From contig JAWRVZ010000111.1 in the NCBI GenBank assembly GCA_037043235.1, positions 1,569,501-1,633,500 on the forward strand: DNA of 64,000 nt. Direction: 5' to 3'. This document shows positions 45,244-56,761 of the stretch, in pieces. A program made the translations under genes and the position numbers. The stretch's first letter is position 1. Every line of letters starts with the position of its first letter. The notes beneath the pieces are model-generated. The model searched no databases. It was not told the DNA's origin and was given only the letters and a program-made list of their open reading frames with translations. This DNA comes from Rhodeus uyekii. Its lineage: Eukaryota; Chordata; Actinopteri; Cypriniformes; Acheilognathidae.

Positions 45244-45287
<44 letters not shown>

Positions 45288-48200
45288 TTATATATTAAGT
45301 TGTAAACGTGGCACATACAGTATGGAAACATATCACACTTCTATTACATTAAAAGGTAAAAATCACAAACATTTTAAAGTGCCTCTATTATTATGCTTTT
45401 TCAGATGTTACTTTTAATATAGTGTGTAATATAACCATTTGCAAATGTACATGGTCTGCAAAGTGCAGAACAAATAAAGCAATAGTCAACTCTGAGCTGC
45501 TGAAATAAGTAGTCAGCAATTCCAGTCTTGCTTCCTGTTACATGTCTATGTAACAATGTAACAAATTTGCATAATCCCAGACTTTTGTCTTCATTGACTG
45601 CCCGCGAACAATATCTACTCTGACCTGCCCTCAAACACTGTAGTTGTAGCTGAGGACTGGAAGAGTCTTGATTGTGTTATCGGCATGTTGAGAAGACGCC
45701 GTTTTCAGCGCTGTGAGTGCACTTTGCATGCATTTTAAAAAGACAAGGCCTCACACTGGAAATGATGCTGTGAAACTGACACCATTGTTGCTGTTTGTAT
45801 TACTGTGTATCAAGTGCTAAGGAAGCCTCTGGAGCTGAAGTTCAGATATATTAATAGCCATTTTGTTTCCGACACGTACTGTAAGCGGTAGACCAATCAC
45901 AACAGACTGGACAGTCTGACCAATCAGAGCAGAGTAGGCTTGCATAAAAGAGAGGTTTAAAGAGACAGAAGAATCTTTGAACAAACCATTTTTAAACTAT
46001 GAGAAATGAGGTGATGTGCAAAATATTTTACGAGAAAAGTATTTTTTTAAACTTTGGATGCATGTAAATTTATTGTAGGAGAACTCCAAATCAAAACTAG
46101 GAACAATTAGAATAGCATAATAGGGGCACTTTAAATAAAACTTACCATTCACACAAACAGCCGACTCCCATGCCCTTTCTTTAGCATTTAAATCTTTGTT
46201 TTTCCACCTCCATGCTGAGTTGAGTGCTATCCAATATGTTGCCTTGTTTTTCTAAATGTGAGGTAAGATGTAGTTTTACATTGTGCAGCCCCTTTAATGC
46301 CCATTTCCCACATGATCCGTTGCGGTACATATTTTTTTTCAGTGTTCACGTTAACAGGTTAGAGCATTGACACTGCACATGGATGCAGTCTGGCAACGCG
46401 TTCCAGGAGCAGTGCAGATGTATTAGTGTAGCAATCGTTTCTATTTTTGAAATTATATCTTAAAGTGATAGCGCATTGTTAGTGGTGAACTAAACAAACA
46501 GTGATTTCACCAAAAATCCATATGATTAAAGTCTACTGTCAACATATGAATTTTGCCCTGAGCACATTAGCAAACGACCGGCTATGTTTACATCAACACA
46601 CGATTTATTAAATTCATTCTGAGCAATGATGCTATTGTCTAAACCAGGGGGGCCCACACTTTTTTGGCTTGTGAGCTACTTATAAAATGACCAAGTCAAA
46701 ATTATCTACTTACTATAAAATACAAGACATTGTATTTATATGAGAATTCTTTATATGCACAATATATGTTGGTTTAGCTTGCAGAACTACACAATCCCAT
46801 ATTGCACAATACAATACAATACAATCAAACTGAGATTTTAGTTCTTTTCACTCTTTTTCTCAGTTCGCTTTTCGGAGGGAAGTCTGAGTCATAGTTTTCT
46901 TCTTTGATATAGCTATGATAAACTGTCAGATGAGGCAAACGCATTTTGAAAATGACATAGTTAAAAAAAAGAAATCCATCTCCCACTAATTTCATGCGAT
47001 CTTCCCACACTACCTTTGCGATTGACCGGTAGATCACAATCAATGAAACAAACAAAAAAATACAACAAAACTTTTTTTTTACTAAAAAAGAAAATATAAA
47101 ATATAAATATAGACAAAAAACCTTAAAATTAGAAATGCTGCCTCGACAACAGAAAACATATTTACTAGTAATTAGAAAATTTGTACTAAAAAGTACTAAA
47201 ATTACTCAAATCGATATTAAATATAAAACTACATTTAAAAAATACCCCTATTTCAGAATCAAAATCAGCAGGAGACTGCTAATAAGATATTATATAAACA
47301 TATTGATCACTATACGATAACAATGTGGTCCTTTTAGGACAGGACAAACCAAGCGGACGGTCGGGCCAACGTCAGACCATCGGTGAGAGTCTGTCGGGCT
47401 AGTTTTTACAATGTCTTCCACACATTGGCTCTCGTTGGGCTCACATCAGCAGTAGTTTGCCAGATTCTGAAAACGCCCAAATCTGCGTCGGGGCAGTCCG
47501 CGAGAGTGGAAACTCTGACTGGATATTCAGTATAGCGAACGAGTTTGTGCATTAAAATTCAAGCAGAAGTGATGAAAGTGAGCTAGTTGTCACAGTCTTG
47601 TCATGATCCTCCTGTTTGTTCCTCATGTGTTGCCGTAGTTGTCTTGTTAGTTTGTGATTACCCGTTAGCCATGCCAACTGTTTGTGATTTCCTCATGTAT
47701 TTAATCCTCCTGTTCTACCATATCTTTGTCAGTCTTTAATTGTCATGTAGAGTGTGTTGCTGTATTCTCCTTGTGCTCCTTGTTTTCTGCGTTTTGCACC
47801 CTCGAGTGCCTTTTTTGTTTGTAGTTTAATAATAAAGTGTATTTTGAGTTTAAACCTGTGATCCTTGAGCACCGTGTGTCTCCGTGTCCAACACACATCA
47901 GCCTCGGTGGCCAACACTAGTAAGTCAAGATGGCACAAACAGAGGTTTGATCTAATGTTATGTTATCCTACTCGAAAAAGCAAACTCGCAAAAAAAACAC
48001 TTTTTCAAGCAATTAGCAAATGTACCACTTAAAGGTACAGTACCAAAAAGTGAGTGAAAGGTCAGAGAGAGCGTATCAATTTAATTGACTGTTTTGATTC
48101 AAGACGCTTTTATTAACATTAAATAGGACTTTAGGGAATAAAATACAATGCTACAGGAGTGGAGAATATGGCCTCTTTAAGTTATTAGTAGATGACAGCT

Positions 48201-48492
48201 TTAAGACAGCAAAAGCTAGTCCCATGATCGCTGAACTAATGAACTACCGTTTTTCATCCGCATGTGACAGTAAAAACAGGAAATAGCTGAGAGAAAAGCA
48301 AGCTGTTTCTGCAGCTCAAAGCAGATAGTGTGAAAATGACTTAGTGAGGGCTGAGATCACTGTGTAGTTGTGATCTAATATTACTTACCGCTAACTTTTA
48401 CAGGAGGGCTCCGCACCAGAGGGCTAGTGGACAGACTGGTCAACACCATGGCAGCTGTCACTTTGTCCATGTCCACCTCCTCCTCGGATTTC
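35655..48492 (-). CDS. znf704: znf704, zinc finger protein 704 (seven 3' coding exons, 5' part missing)
   Basis: Spliced minus-strand gene of the ZNF704/ZNF395/SLC2A4RG family of DNA-binding transcription regulators (GLUT4-enhancer or Huntington-promoter binding proteins in mammals). Exons 48492-48389, 44056-43815, 40836-40736, 38139-37881, 36903-36793, 36467-36370 and 35769-35655 join in frame over about 343 codons to a stop. They carry, in order: MDKVTAAMVLTSLSTSPLVR; a Ser/Pro-rich block [20 protein letters not shown]; a basic PRKRK likely nuclear signal; one C2H2 finger; DGEEDFYYTEIKLNTDSV; FSISWQSPPVTFTG; and a C-terminal C-clamp. Order and content match human ZNF704 as I know it. The N-terminal coding exon(s) upstream of 48492 were not found. 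Confidence 0.92.
36370..36467 (-). CDS. znf704: znf704 penultimate coding exon
   Basis: Acceptor GACTGCAG, donor CTCAG|GTACAG. 98 nt. Read in phase 0 from the previous exon it encodes ASPTHSRTQGFGEQRSQT and AVLSSPPRAAGSL. GEQR and VLSSPPR match the human protein, and it ends in phase 2 as the last exon requires. The longest open frame over this stretch is a different, false frame. Confidence 0.88.
36793..36903 (-). CDS. znf704: znf704 exon: FSISWQSPPVTFTG block
   Basis: Acceptor CTCCACAG, donor TCT|GTGAGT. 111 nt, exactly 37 codons, phase 0 at both ends. Encodes ATAPVTIPS and then SSFSISWQSPPVTFTGTS. Confidence 0.93.
37400..37450. repeat. Dispersed cyprinid repeat fragment
   Basis: TTCTGAAGGATCATGTGACA and ACTGAAGACTGGAG repeat the words seen at 3500-3535. 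Only a short piece is recognisable. Confidence 0.45.
37881..38139 (-). CDS. znf704: znf704 exon: acidic EEDFYYTEIKL block
   Basis: Acceptor CTCTTCAG, donor CAG|GTACAG. 259 nt encoding CDSECSDGEEDFYYTEIKL, NTDSVADGLSSLSPVSPSV, a variable Pro/Gly linker, and TPLSRSAPSALYLVHTDHAY. The ends are strongly conserved with the human protein and the linker is divergent. Confidence 0.95.
40080..40530. repeat. Degraded dispersed repeat, apparently interrupted
   Basis: The left part (TCACATGATCGTTCAGAAAT at 40129) and right part (CTTACTGACCCCAAACTTTT at 40500) are the two ends of a repeat that is abundant in cyprinid DNA. The middle (about 40245-40420), with AGTCTTTAATAAACTC, looks like an old LTR fragment. 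Exact boundaries are not clear. Confidence 0.4.
40736..40836 (-). CDS. znf704: znf704 exon: single C2H2 zinc finger
   Basis: Acceptor TTCACAG, donor GG|GTAAGG. 101 nt encoding NSMKVMFKCLWKNCGK and VLSTAAGIQRHIRTVHLG. The finger is C-x4-C-x12-H-x4-H, complete, with the family-specific WKNCGKVLST linker. Confidence 0.96.
42140..42512 (+). mobile_element. TA-flanked MITE, family A copy 2
   Basis: Ends CAGTGATCCCTCGTTTATTG and the complement of CAGTAATCCCTCGCCACTTC, with TA at 42138-42139 and 42513-42514. It is the best-preserved copy of the family at 3646-4000, in opposite orientation. In the intron between znf704 exons 44056-43815 and 40836-40736. No transposase. Confidence 0.8.
43815..44056 (-). 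CDS. znf704: znf704 exon: Ser/Pro-rich block and NLS
   Basis: Acceptor CACATTCAG, donor AAG|GTGAGC. 242 nt encoding [65 protein letters not shown]. The Lys/Arg cluster at the end is a likely nuclear localisation signal. Phase 1 in, phase 0 out, consistent with both neighbours. Confidence 0.95.
44371..44420. repeat. (TA)n(CA)n microsatellite
   Basis: About 17 TA units followed by about 7 CA units, ending at the border of the family C MITE. Confidence 0.9.
44421..45237 (-). mobile_element. Pogo/Tigger-like MITE, family C copy 2
   Basis: 817 bp, ends CAGTGGTACCTCGGTTTACG and the complement of CAGTAATACCTCGGTTTACG, TA after the right end. It aligns with the reverse of 17269-17991 along both arms. 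It differs by an internal segment (about 44750-44920) that contains CpG-rich sequence and replaces about 55 bp of copy 1. Confidence 0.8.
45247..45283. repeat. (TG)n microsatellite
   Basis: About 18 TG units immediately beyond the right end of the family C MITE. Confidence 0.9.
45373..46134. mobile_element. Non-autonomous DNA element with AAAGTGCCCCTATTAT ends
   Basis: Inverted ends TTTAAAGTGCCTCTATTATT and GCATAATAGGGGCACTTTAA bound about 760 bp. The inside contains ACCAATCACAACAGACTGG and GACCAATCAGAGCAGAGTAG, words common in cyprinid repeats. A related end is visible at 53066 (AGGGGTCCTATTATGC). Superfamily not established. Confidence 0.55.
46645..47050 (+). mobile_element. hAT-like fragment, right end missing
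   Basis: Starts CAGGGGGGCCCACACTTTTT and GGCTTGTGAGCTACTTATAA, a Charlie-like hAT terminus. Near 47020 GCGATTGACCGGTAGATCAC is the usual subterminal part of the other end, but the terminal inverted repeat itself is absent. Confidence 0.5.
47588..47916 (+). mobile_element. Solo LTR with 5-bp TSD
   Basis: 329 bp beginning TGTCACAG and ending GGCCAACA, flanked by CTAGT on both sides (47583-47587, 47917-47921). It has a TATA-like TATTTAA near 47697 and AATAAA at 47831-47836, in the order expected of U3-R. This is what LTR-LTR recombination leaves behind. It is not related by sequence to the gypsy LTR at 24637. Confidence 0.85.
48389..48492 (-). CDS. znf704: znf704 exon: MDKVTAAMVLTSL block
   Basis: Acceptor TCTTACAG, donor GCG|GTAAGT. 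104 nt encoding KSEEEVDMDKVTAAMVLTSL and LSTSPLVRSPPVKVS. It is the most upstream coding exon found. It starts in phase 2, so an upstream exon must supply two bases and the start codon. Confidence 0.93.
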
Positions 48493-48839
48493 CTGTAAGA
48501 ACAAGAAACATTACTTAAACTCACCATGAAATCACAATTGACAGTTCTTATTTTTATAGAATATTGCAGTGTTCATTATAAATGAATTATCTGTGCACAT
48601 TTTCTTAAATGTGCCCTCGCAATCTTTAATAAAAAATATTAGGTTCCCCTCCCTCTCTTAAAATGTCTCTTCTCTGATGACATACGCACTGGCATGAGAA
48701 CGGGAAAATAAAACAGGACAATGAAAATGAAATGGGTAGGTGTGCTGTGTTGGGCGCCGCCGCCTTAGACGTCAATTTCTTATTTTGAGTCCGTTGAAGT
48801 CAGACACGAGTAAAAACATGAGCTGATTTATAGTGGAAA

Positions 48840-48937
48840 ATGAAGTTTATAATTCTAATTGAAAGCGACGGTGAATGCTTGATTTAAAGTAATCTGTTGT
48901 ACAAGTGCTATATAAATAAACATGATGTGACTTGACT
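48840..48937 (+). mobile_element. LINE/SINE 3' tail remnant
   Basis: ACAAGTGCTATATAAATAAA followed by TGACTTGAC resembles the 3' tails of L2-type fish LINEs and their SINE partners. Only the tail is clear. Confidence 0.4.
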
Positions 48938-51900
48938 AGCGTTCCGAATTGCAGAGCTAGTGCAAACATATCCACATGGCTTTGATCAGATGCCTTCATA
49001 ACGGTTTTCTCACTGCTGTCATTTTTGTTGTGTGTTCATTTTGTTATTGAGAGGAATATTCGCAGCACGTAACTACATATTCTTCTAAACTTCAGGATGT
49101 TCACTAACAGTATATCGTTGCTCAGGCATTTCAAGCTTGTTTTTACCTCCAAGCGAAGTACGAAGAAGGACTGCGCCTTAATGAGGCCTTAATGGTTAGG
49201 TATTACAGACCTCCTTGATTCAGGCCACAAAAATGCTATTACATACACGTTGCTCCGAGCTTCCACGCCAGCTGTTGCATTCATTGTTGTGGGATCTCCA
49301 AAGCTGCACTGAACAGCGTTCTTTTGATGGACAGAACAGGAACATCTGTCCTGACAGATGACTCTCATCACTCACAGATGCAGTGCAACATGTCTCTTTA
49401 CGATAGCACAATGGAGAATGATGGTATCTCAATGCAACCCATTTCCGCTTTGGGAATGGACGGGCTGATCTTGCGCCGTTTACAGGTTTCTAAACAACAA
49501 AAAAGGTCTGCGTGAAAGACATGTCACTGTTTTTAAATAGTAAAAGACATCTGTAAAATCTCAGACGGGTATTTTATGCCTGTGATTGAAGGATGGACAA
49601 TGAACGCGTTGACGTGTGGAAGGAGTAATAAATCTTCTCACCTGTCAGCTCAGAGGAGCACATACTCTCCTGGGAAAACCTGAGCTGCCCTGCCAAAGGC
49701 ATAGCATGAATTCCCATAAAAGATGGAGAAAGAGAGAGACCACTGCTGAGAGAGAAACCCAGGACGTCCATTAGAAATAGACCTAATTTATGTTTCTCAT
49801 GCGGCGAGTATGATGTCATTACGGCTTTCGGATAAATCATGGTGGGCTGCCATCAATGTCGCTTTTCGCAGGACCCCACTATTACAACTACTTCCTGGTC
49901 ACCTTGGGAGAGCACGCTGGGAGTGATGGAGCTTTCAAGATAATGCCATGCTGGTGCTCCTGGATGACGGCTAATTAAGAGCTTTAATATCTCTCATCCA
50001 ATGGAATATTGTAAATTTCAAGAAATGCATTAGATACTGTGTAATTAGCATGTGATATATTGCCACTCTTGAACAAAAAAGGATCTCTGAAGTCCCAAAT
50101 CACATGAGTCATTAGTGTCCTTATGAAGCCGGCCGCACATTTATGAATAGTAATTAAACAAGATTGTGAGCAATACATACAGTCGCACATGCATTTGACG
50201 GGAGACTAAGGTATCACGTTTCCTACGGTCCAAATTCAAGCGCAACTGTCCCGTCACCCCCTAGTGTTGGAATGGTTTCAAACTCTATCAAACTTTATTC
50301 CTGGTGAATTTGTGTTCCTCTTACATCGTCACAAACATGCACGGCTCATGATAGAAAACAGGACGATTTATATATTACACAATATATTGTGTTTTCTACT
50401 AATTTGTACTGTTATACACAGCAGACACCTGATGTATGTGGGTCGCATGAAGGCGACTTTCTGCTGCTTGCAAACGGACACTTCTGAGGAGAAAGTAGAT
50501 TGCGAGCCATTCATTAGCTGCTTTGATTGCACTCTTTGTGTGCAATTCTCACTCTCGCTCGTTTCCAAAGTAAATCATCACCACTGTCATCCCTTGTATG
50601 TGTGTTGTTGAACTAATGACTTCATCATCGGCTAAAATGCAGGTAAGTTACTTTCCTTCCTGAACAAGTGCGCGCCCGAGTCCAAGCTGCTTTCCCAGTC
50701 ACGTGAATCGTGCCACAGTTCCAGTACAAATAAACTCGGGTAGAATCATGTTCAATATCCCAGTGTTCTCCCCCGGAAACGCTCGACAGCTTTCACATGA
50801 ACAAATTTTCATGCGAACCGTGCCACATTTCAAACTAAATTGCAAGTGTGAAAGTATCCTAAGTATCGGTGTGCTCTGCCACAGAGTTCACAACATGACC
50901 CATTCTACAAAAAACATATGAGGGCTGATTCATATAGTCATTTGCAAATAGACACATTATGGCTAGGACTGGATTAGAACTAGACTGGTTGGGATGATCA
51001 ACTGGTCATCCATCAACTAGCTGATTAGAGAGTTCAACCAGGGGCAGAGGACCCCACAAAAGGCCACAGGGGGGAGCTTGGGGATCTGCTGAAAATAATT
51101 TTTAAGGTTATCAAATTCAACGTACTACCTTAATGTGTTAAATTACATTGATTGCTTAGTTAAAATAATAATATTTATAATGTTTTAATAATTTACTTTG
51201 ACCTTACAGTGACCATAAAGAAGCGGATTTCTTTCTTTTTTAATATAGCATGTCTTGATCCATCAATTCTGCTGCATGTCCCCCTAAAAAAAACATCTGA
51301 TCAGTCTATGTTGGTCATGACCATAAACCAGGCTAATTACACAGGACCTCCGAAGAGTAGATTATGAAAAGATGACATTTTGCACATCCCTAATTATGGC
51401 CCATCCCATCATCACTAGAATATCTTCAACCATAAAGCTGGAAAAACACATTATGGGAGTTACTATTCTCAAACAGAGCAGACAAACAGTCTCTGTTATG
51501 AACTGAGCTGCATCTCATTTGATGTTGGCTTGCTCTCATCTCCCATCTGCGTTGACATCTTTGTTTTTTTCAATGGAAGTGGGACAATATGATCATGCTC
51601 TTTCTGCTTTCCAATCAGGCAGGTATAAATTAATGACCATGTTGTAGAAATGAGCCTGGGTATGAATTACCCAGATTTTAGAGTCATTAATACCTAGTAA
51701 TTCTCCCAGGGGGCCTTCCTCATTTGCAGGAAGCTAAGCGTCAATGGGTTTTTTTGGTCATGGGGGCAAATGCGAGAGATGGCCGCCAGCCAGGAGGGGG
51801 AGGCAGTCCACAGACATCTGTTGCGATTCAATGGACAGATGTGCCAACTTTTGTAGCTGTCCAAACTCGCAAGACAAATGATATAGCGGATGGCTAGATA

Positions 51901-53405
51901 AAGGCTATCCTACGTACCTTCAGACATCTGGACCTCTGTGTTTAATTAGTCCATTGAGGAAGCCTATACCCACAGTGGCAGAAAATATGTTTTCTTGACT
52001 TTTCAGTTTAAAAAATAATGGTGGTTTAGGTGGATATAATAACAACTGATTGGATTTCAGTCATTTTCTCAAGCCAATATCAGTCTACTTGCATTTAATC
52101 ACTTCAAGCCATTCATCCTTGCAACAGTGGCACAATTAGTTTTTTTTTTTACAAAATAACAGTGTCACTTCAACATACCAAAACGACTGAAATGCACTCC
52201 ATTCAGAATTCAAAGAGCACTTCAGTGTCAGTAAACACAGATAACTCTAAAATAGCACCAGGGAAATCAGGGGAATTCCCCGAAAAACCAGAGCATGCAG
52301 CTCCTCCCCTGCAGCCATCCCCTTCCTGTTCGGTTTTGAGCAAGAACAGGAGGGAGCAGAGAGATGCTTTTGAAGTTGGTTCGAGCTGGGACGTCCATCA
52401 TTTATTACAGTCACCAGTGTACGATGCTCATTTCCTTCTAAATAACAGGCAATAAATCAGACACCTCAAGCCTCCTTGCGTGAGCTCCTATGTTCTGTTA
52501 TCACTGCCATCCACGTAAAAATCTGCATACGACATGGGACAAATATACATGAGAGACATTTAGGCATTATAAAATGCTAACCTGTTGTAAACATGAAGCA
52601 CTGTGACTGCAACCTCTGACTGTCAGATACAGTCATGGACCAAGCTCTTCGCGTTTATCTACGGTCATGCCAAGATCCAATCAACATCACATACCTTTAA
52701 AAGATAAAATAGCGGCGGCATATATGGGCTGATATCTTTCAATTTCCTGTGCAATATCATTACAGTGCAGCTCAGGGTGGTATGACTGTACGGTAGTAAA
52801 TCATTTATTCCAGCGGTACGATTTAAAATGATACTCCAAGCAGAAAAGCCTGCAAAATGTTTCGTGGATGGCATCCAATGTAGACAGCTTCACTGACTAT
52901 AATAGAGTGATTTCGTTTTTGTTTATGTTTACTGAGAAAGCATTAATTTATTAATACACGTTTGGTGAGCGGTTAAGTGCATAAACTGCATATATCAGCT
53001 ATTTTTCAAATATTTAAATCCGATTTGTAATGCATTGCTCTTTAAAGTCACATTTAAAATGTAAAGGGGTCCTATTATGCCCTGCACTGTGTCTTTTATT
53101 TTCACTGTGTCTAGTGATTTTATTTTTGGGGTGTACTAGAATATGCTTTCATGCTTGATTGAAAAAAGAAAAGAAAAGAAATGTCACACCCATTATCATA
53201 ACCCCAAGTCCTAGTACTCAGATGTAAATATTAAGGATGCCATCAATTTCAAACCGGTTCAAGCTTGATTCATATTTCATGCACTGATTTCACAGGATGC
53301 TTCAGAGTTGTATAGTTTATTTTTTGTTGTAACAGTTTAGACAGAAAGGTATACTCCATATAATCATGACACTTGTCGGAAAACTGTGGTAATACAAAAA
53401 GTAGT

Positions 53406-53700
53406 TGTGGCGAGCAGGGCGGGGTCGAGGGACCGTGAGAGCGTCACGAGAGCCGGTGGCGTGATTGAGAATGAGCGTCACCTGCGAAGCCGGTGTCTCT
53501 TGTCTCACGGAGGAGCGGAGACATAAATGGAGGAGTGACGACAGTGAAGAACGAGAGAGGACCAGGCCTGGAATTTTATGTTGTGTTTTGTGTGGGCGGC
53601 AGTCGTCCGTGAGGAACTGCCGCCATTACTTTCATTCTCAATCACGCCACCGGCTCTCGTGACACTCTCACGGTCCCTCGACCCTGCCCTGCTCGCCACA
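53406..53700. mobile_element. Inverted-repeat element, 69-bp TIRs, 5-bp TSD GTAGT
   Basis: 295 bp starting TGTGGCGAGCAGGG and ending with its complement. The inverted repeats agree at 67 of 69 positions by eye. GTAGT lies on both sides (53401-53405, 53701-53705). TG...CA ends and a 5-bp duplication are LTR-like, while long TIRs are transposon-like. A smaller stem (GGCGGCAGT ... ACTGCCGCC) lies inside at about 53596-53624. No open frame of note. Confidence 0.8.
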
Positions 53701-55528
53701 GTAGTCAATAACAAAACCATGGTTAATTTTTTTGGTTAAACATAACAAATTAAGCCTTATAATTGGAACTGTTAAAAGAAAATGCAACTAGAAATAATAA
53801 GTCAAACAACATACAGTCCAAACAAAATGGAAACTGTTCCAGCCTGCATTGTACTCTCTTAGGCATTTTGCTCTTGAAGTGATGGAAAAAAACAAAAGCT
53901 GAAAGTTATGTCAAATGTCCAAATTATCAGCTGGTTTGGTCCTGACCCTAAAGTCTGTACTTTGAGTCTTAAGTCTTAAAGTCTTAAAGTCTTAGCTTTA
54001 CAAAACCCATCTATGGAGCTCTGGATGCATTAGCGCACACAAAAAAGTCATCATGCTTATGAGGAAATAATCACAGAATTTACTTAAGCAACATAAAACA
54101 AAACAAATTGTGGTTGGTGACGTCAGACAGTCTCTAAGTTAACAGCTCTTGGACAGAATAAGCTGCAAGAATGACTGTATTCTTACAGTCAAAAGTCTGA
54201 CCAAAAGAACCCTGTCTATCATAAAAACTTTAGAAAACCTTCTGAGGCTGCTCCGCTCAGAGGGCCGATCCAGAACTGTTTCCAGTTTTGATAACGACTG
54301 AATCTACTGCACACTCTACCACCAAACTGTTCTGGAAATCTCCCCCCTTTCTCTCTCTATGGAAGGCAAACTTGCAAAGCGCTCTGGAGCGAGAGACATT
54401 AACCTTGGCAACCTGACATACATACACGCATATTATCTCTTTTTAATTTGATTAAATCAAAGTTTAATCCATTCATCATCTATTACTTCGTACCATTTCG
54501 GGTCGAGCGTGTCGTTGACATAGAGGGCACAAACACACGCACGTTCTTTGTTCTCAATGCCACACTCGTTTCATCTCGCCCCCTCCACCTCGGCTCCAGA
54601 AGTGCTCTCCTCGTGCCCGAAGGCTGAGTGCTCGCACAGGATACGCTGAATGTGTGGGTTGCGCCGGTCTCGGGGGCCCGAGGGGGGTACTGTCGGCCAA
54701 CACAGGGATGCTCGAGGCGGTCCACAAATCACAGTGGTTGGCGCCGGCCCAAAGCCAGCCTCCTGTTACCTCACACACACAGCCCAGCTCCCTGTAGTAT
54801 GGATAAACATTGTGCCTGTGAAACATGGCCCGCAGCCAGACGGAAAGCTGGAGTCAAACAATGATTTCCCTTAATACTGGACAGCCTTGTTTACTTGCTA
54901 ATCTGAAAACATGGACCAGACAAAATACAGTGCTGCGTTTCGGCTACATTGGTCACTCGTACGCCATTTATAACCATCCCTGCCCCCACCCCGCACGGTT
55001 GGGTCATGTTTTACAGTTCCCTGAGCGTTCCACAATGTGAGGTGGGTAAACACGCTCATAAACATTGCTGCTAAACATGGGCTGTGGTATTAAGGGTTAA
55101 CATCGACCTCAGGTTAATGCTCTTCTTCAGCAGTATGACCAGATCATGTTTGCGAAGGAAAAGAGAAAACATGGCTTTATCTGACTCCGTCACACAGTGC
55201 CGCTGTAAAAGAGCCAAAACAAAAGAAAGAATAGGAGAAAAATGATGTCGCGTAAAAAAAAAAAAAAGACAAGTATGCTTGTTATGACAAGCTTGTCACA
55301 GAGAAATGCCAAACAGGCTACAGTTGATAATTAAAACAAATCATTAAAAGGTGGTCTGACCTGTAATGACCACAACTATTTCCTATAATAATTAAAATAA
55401 ATACATTTTTCATTTGGCATCTAAAATATGTATATTTATACTTCAATGTTCAGGGAGGAAAGAGGTGGGAACCGGCGAACATTTAACAGACTTTAATGAT
55501 CAAATAAAACATAAATACAAAATAGACG

Positions 55529-55987
55529 TAATGGCGGCAGTCCCTTGCAGACGACTGCCGCCCACACAAACACAAAACACAACATAAATCCAGACCTAGT
55601 CCTCTCTCGTCCTTCAATGTTGGCGCTCCTCCTTTTATGCCTCCACTCCTCCGCGAGATACGAGACATTATACGCTCATTATCAATCACGCCACCGGCTC
55701 CCACTCCACTCGTGCTCTCATTGGTCGATCTCGCACCGGGAACCAATCACGTGTCTTGTCTGAGTGCCGTGGGTGTGTACAAAGCTTCTGAGAGAGTTTC
55801 TCTCTTTGTCTGGCATCCTGGGAAACAGTTTCTCTCGCATCACGATGAAGCAACGCTGCTTTCCGCAATACGGCTGCCGATATGGCGGTATTTTTGTGTA
55901 TTTTTTTTTAGATTTAATATTTTTGAAAAATCTGCGCTGCACTGAGGCCGCGAAACTTGAACCGTGAAGTGGCGAGGAATTACTGTA
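55529..55987. mobile_element. Chimeric repeat: inverted-repeat-element fragment joined to family A MITE
   Basis: 55529-55702 matches the interior and one TIR of 53406-53700 in reverse (TAATGGCGGCAGT, AATCACGCCACCGGCTC). From about 55703 the sequence switches to the family A MITE (CACTCGTGCTCTCATTGGTC) and runs to its end GGCGAGGAATTACTG, followed by TA. Both partners are truncated at the junction. Confidence 0.7.
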
Positions 55988-56761
55988 TATAAAAAAATTA
56001 AAACTATGGGTCACATATCACAATTAATAATATTAATCAATACACATTAAAGTTAACAGTTAATAGTTTAGAAACAAATACTAAATCATTTCAATAACCA
56101 CTGGAAATATCTTGTTATGCGAATCAGTGATGTATATTAGCCTTTATACTTCAAACCTCAAACATTGTCCCACCTCTGGAGAAATTACTGTGAAATATGG
56201 TCGTGTGCATCTATGAGACATGCCCTAAATTTAAGTCTCCATCCCACAGTATAGTTCATGCAAAGATATGACCCACAAAAGGAACCGGCAAAGGAGCAAC
56301 TGTAGACTGAGAGGCACCATGACGGAGTACCTGAACTGCATTCATAAAGCCAGCGATGGGATGTTTAAGAACCACGCCGTTCAGCAGGCAGAGCAACTGC
56401 TTTGATGGACTAGGAGAATTGATGTTTCTGTCTGACCTAATGAGTGATGGGAATACAGAGCTTGTTGTTGTTGCAAGAAATTCATTTAGTCACCCCTTTT
56501 GTCAGGAAAAAGAGCGAGGTGATAGTGAAAGGAGGAGGCAAAGACGTGAAAAGGAGTCTTTATAAATTCTACAGCAGCAACAATGACTGTTGATCACAAC
56601 TGGTCCGGTTCTATTCCCTGAATACTGAACTCACATCAATGCCTGTGTGTTCCTGCTGGCTACCAGCCAGATTCAGATGTTGTTTTCGAGTCACGTCGGA
56701 ATCACATTTACGAGATGGGACACTACAATGTCATATTAACCAGCTGGAAACTTAAGTTTTC

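Noticed and set aside
56320..56405. 28-codon + frame with a fair start context (MTEYLNCIHK)
   Set aside because: Too short, no recognisable family and no flanking splice sites.
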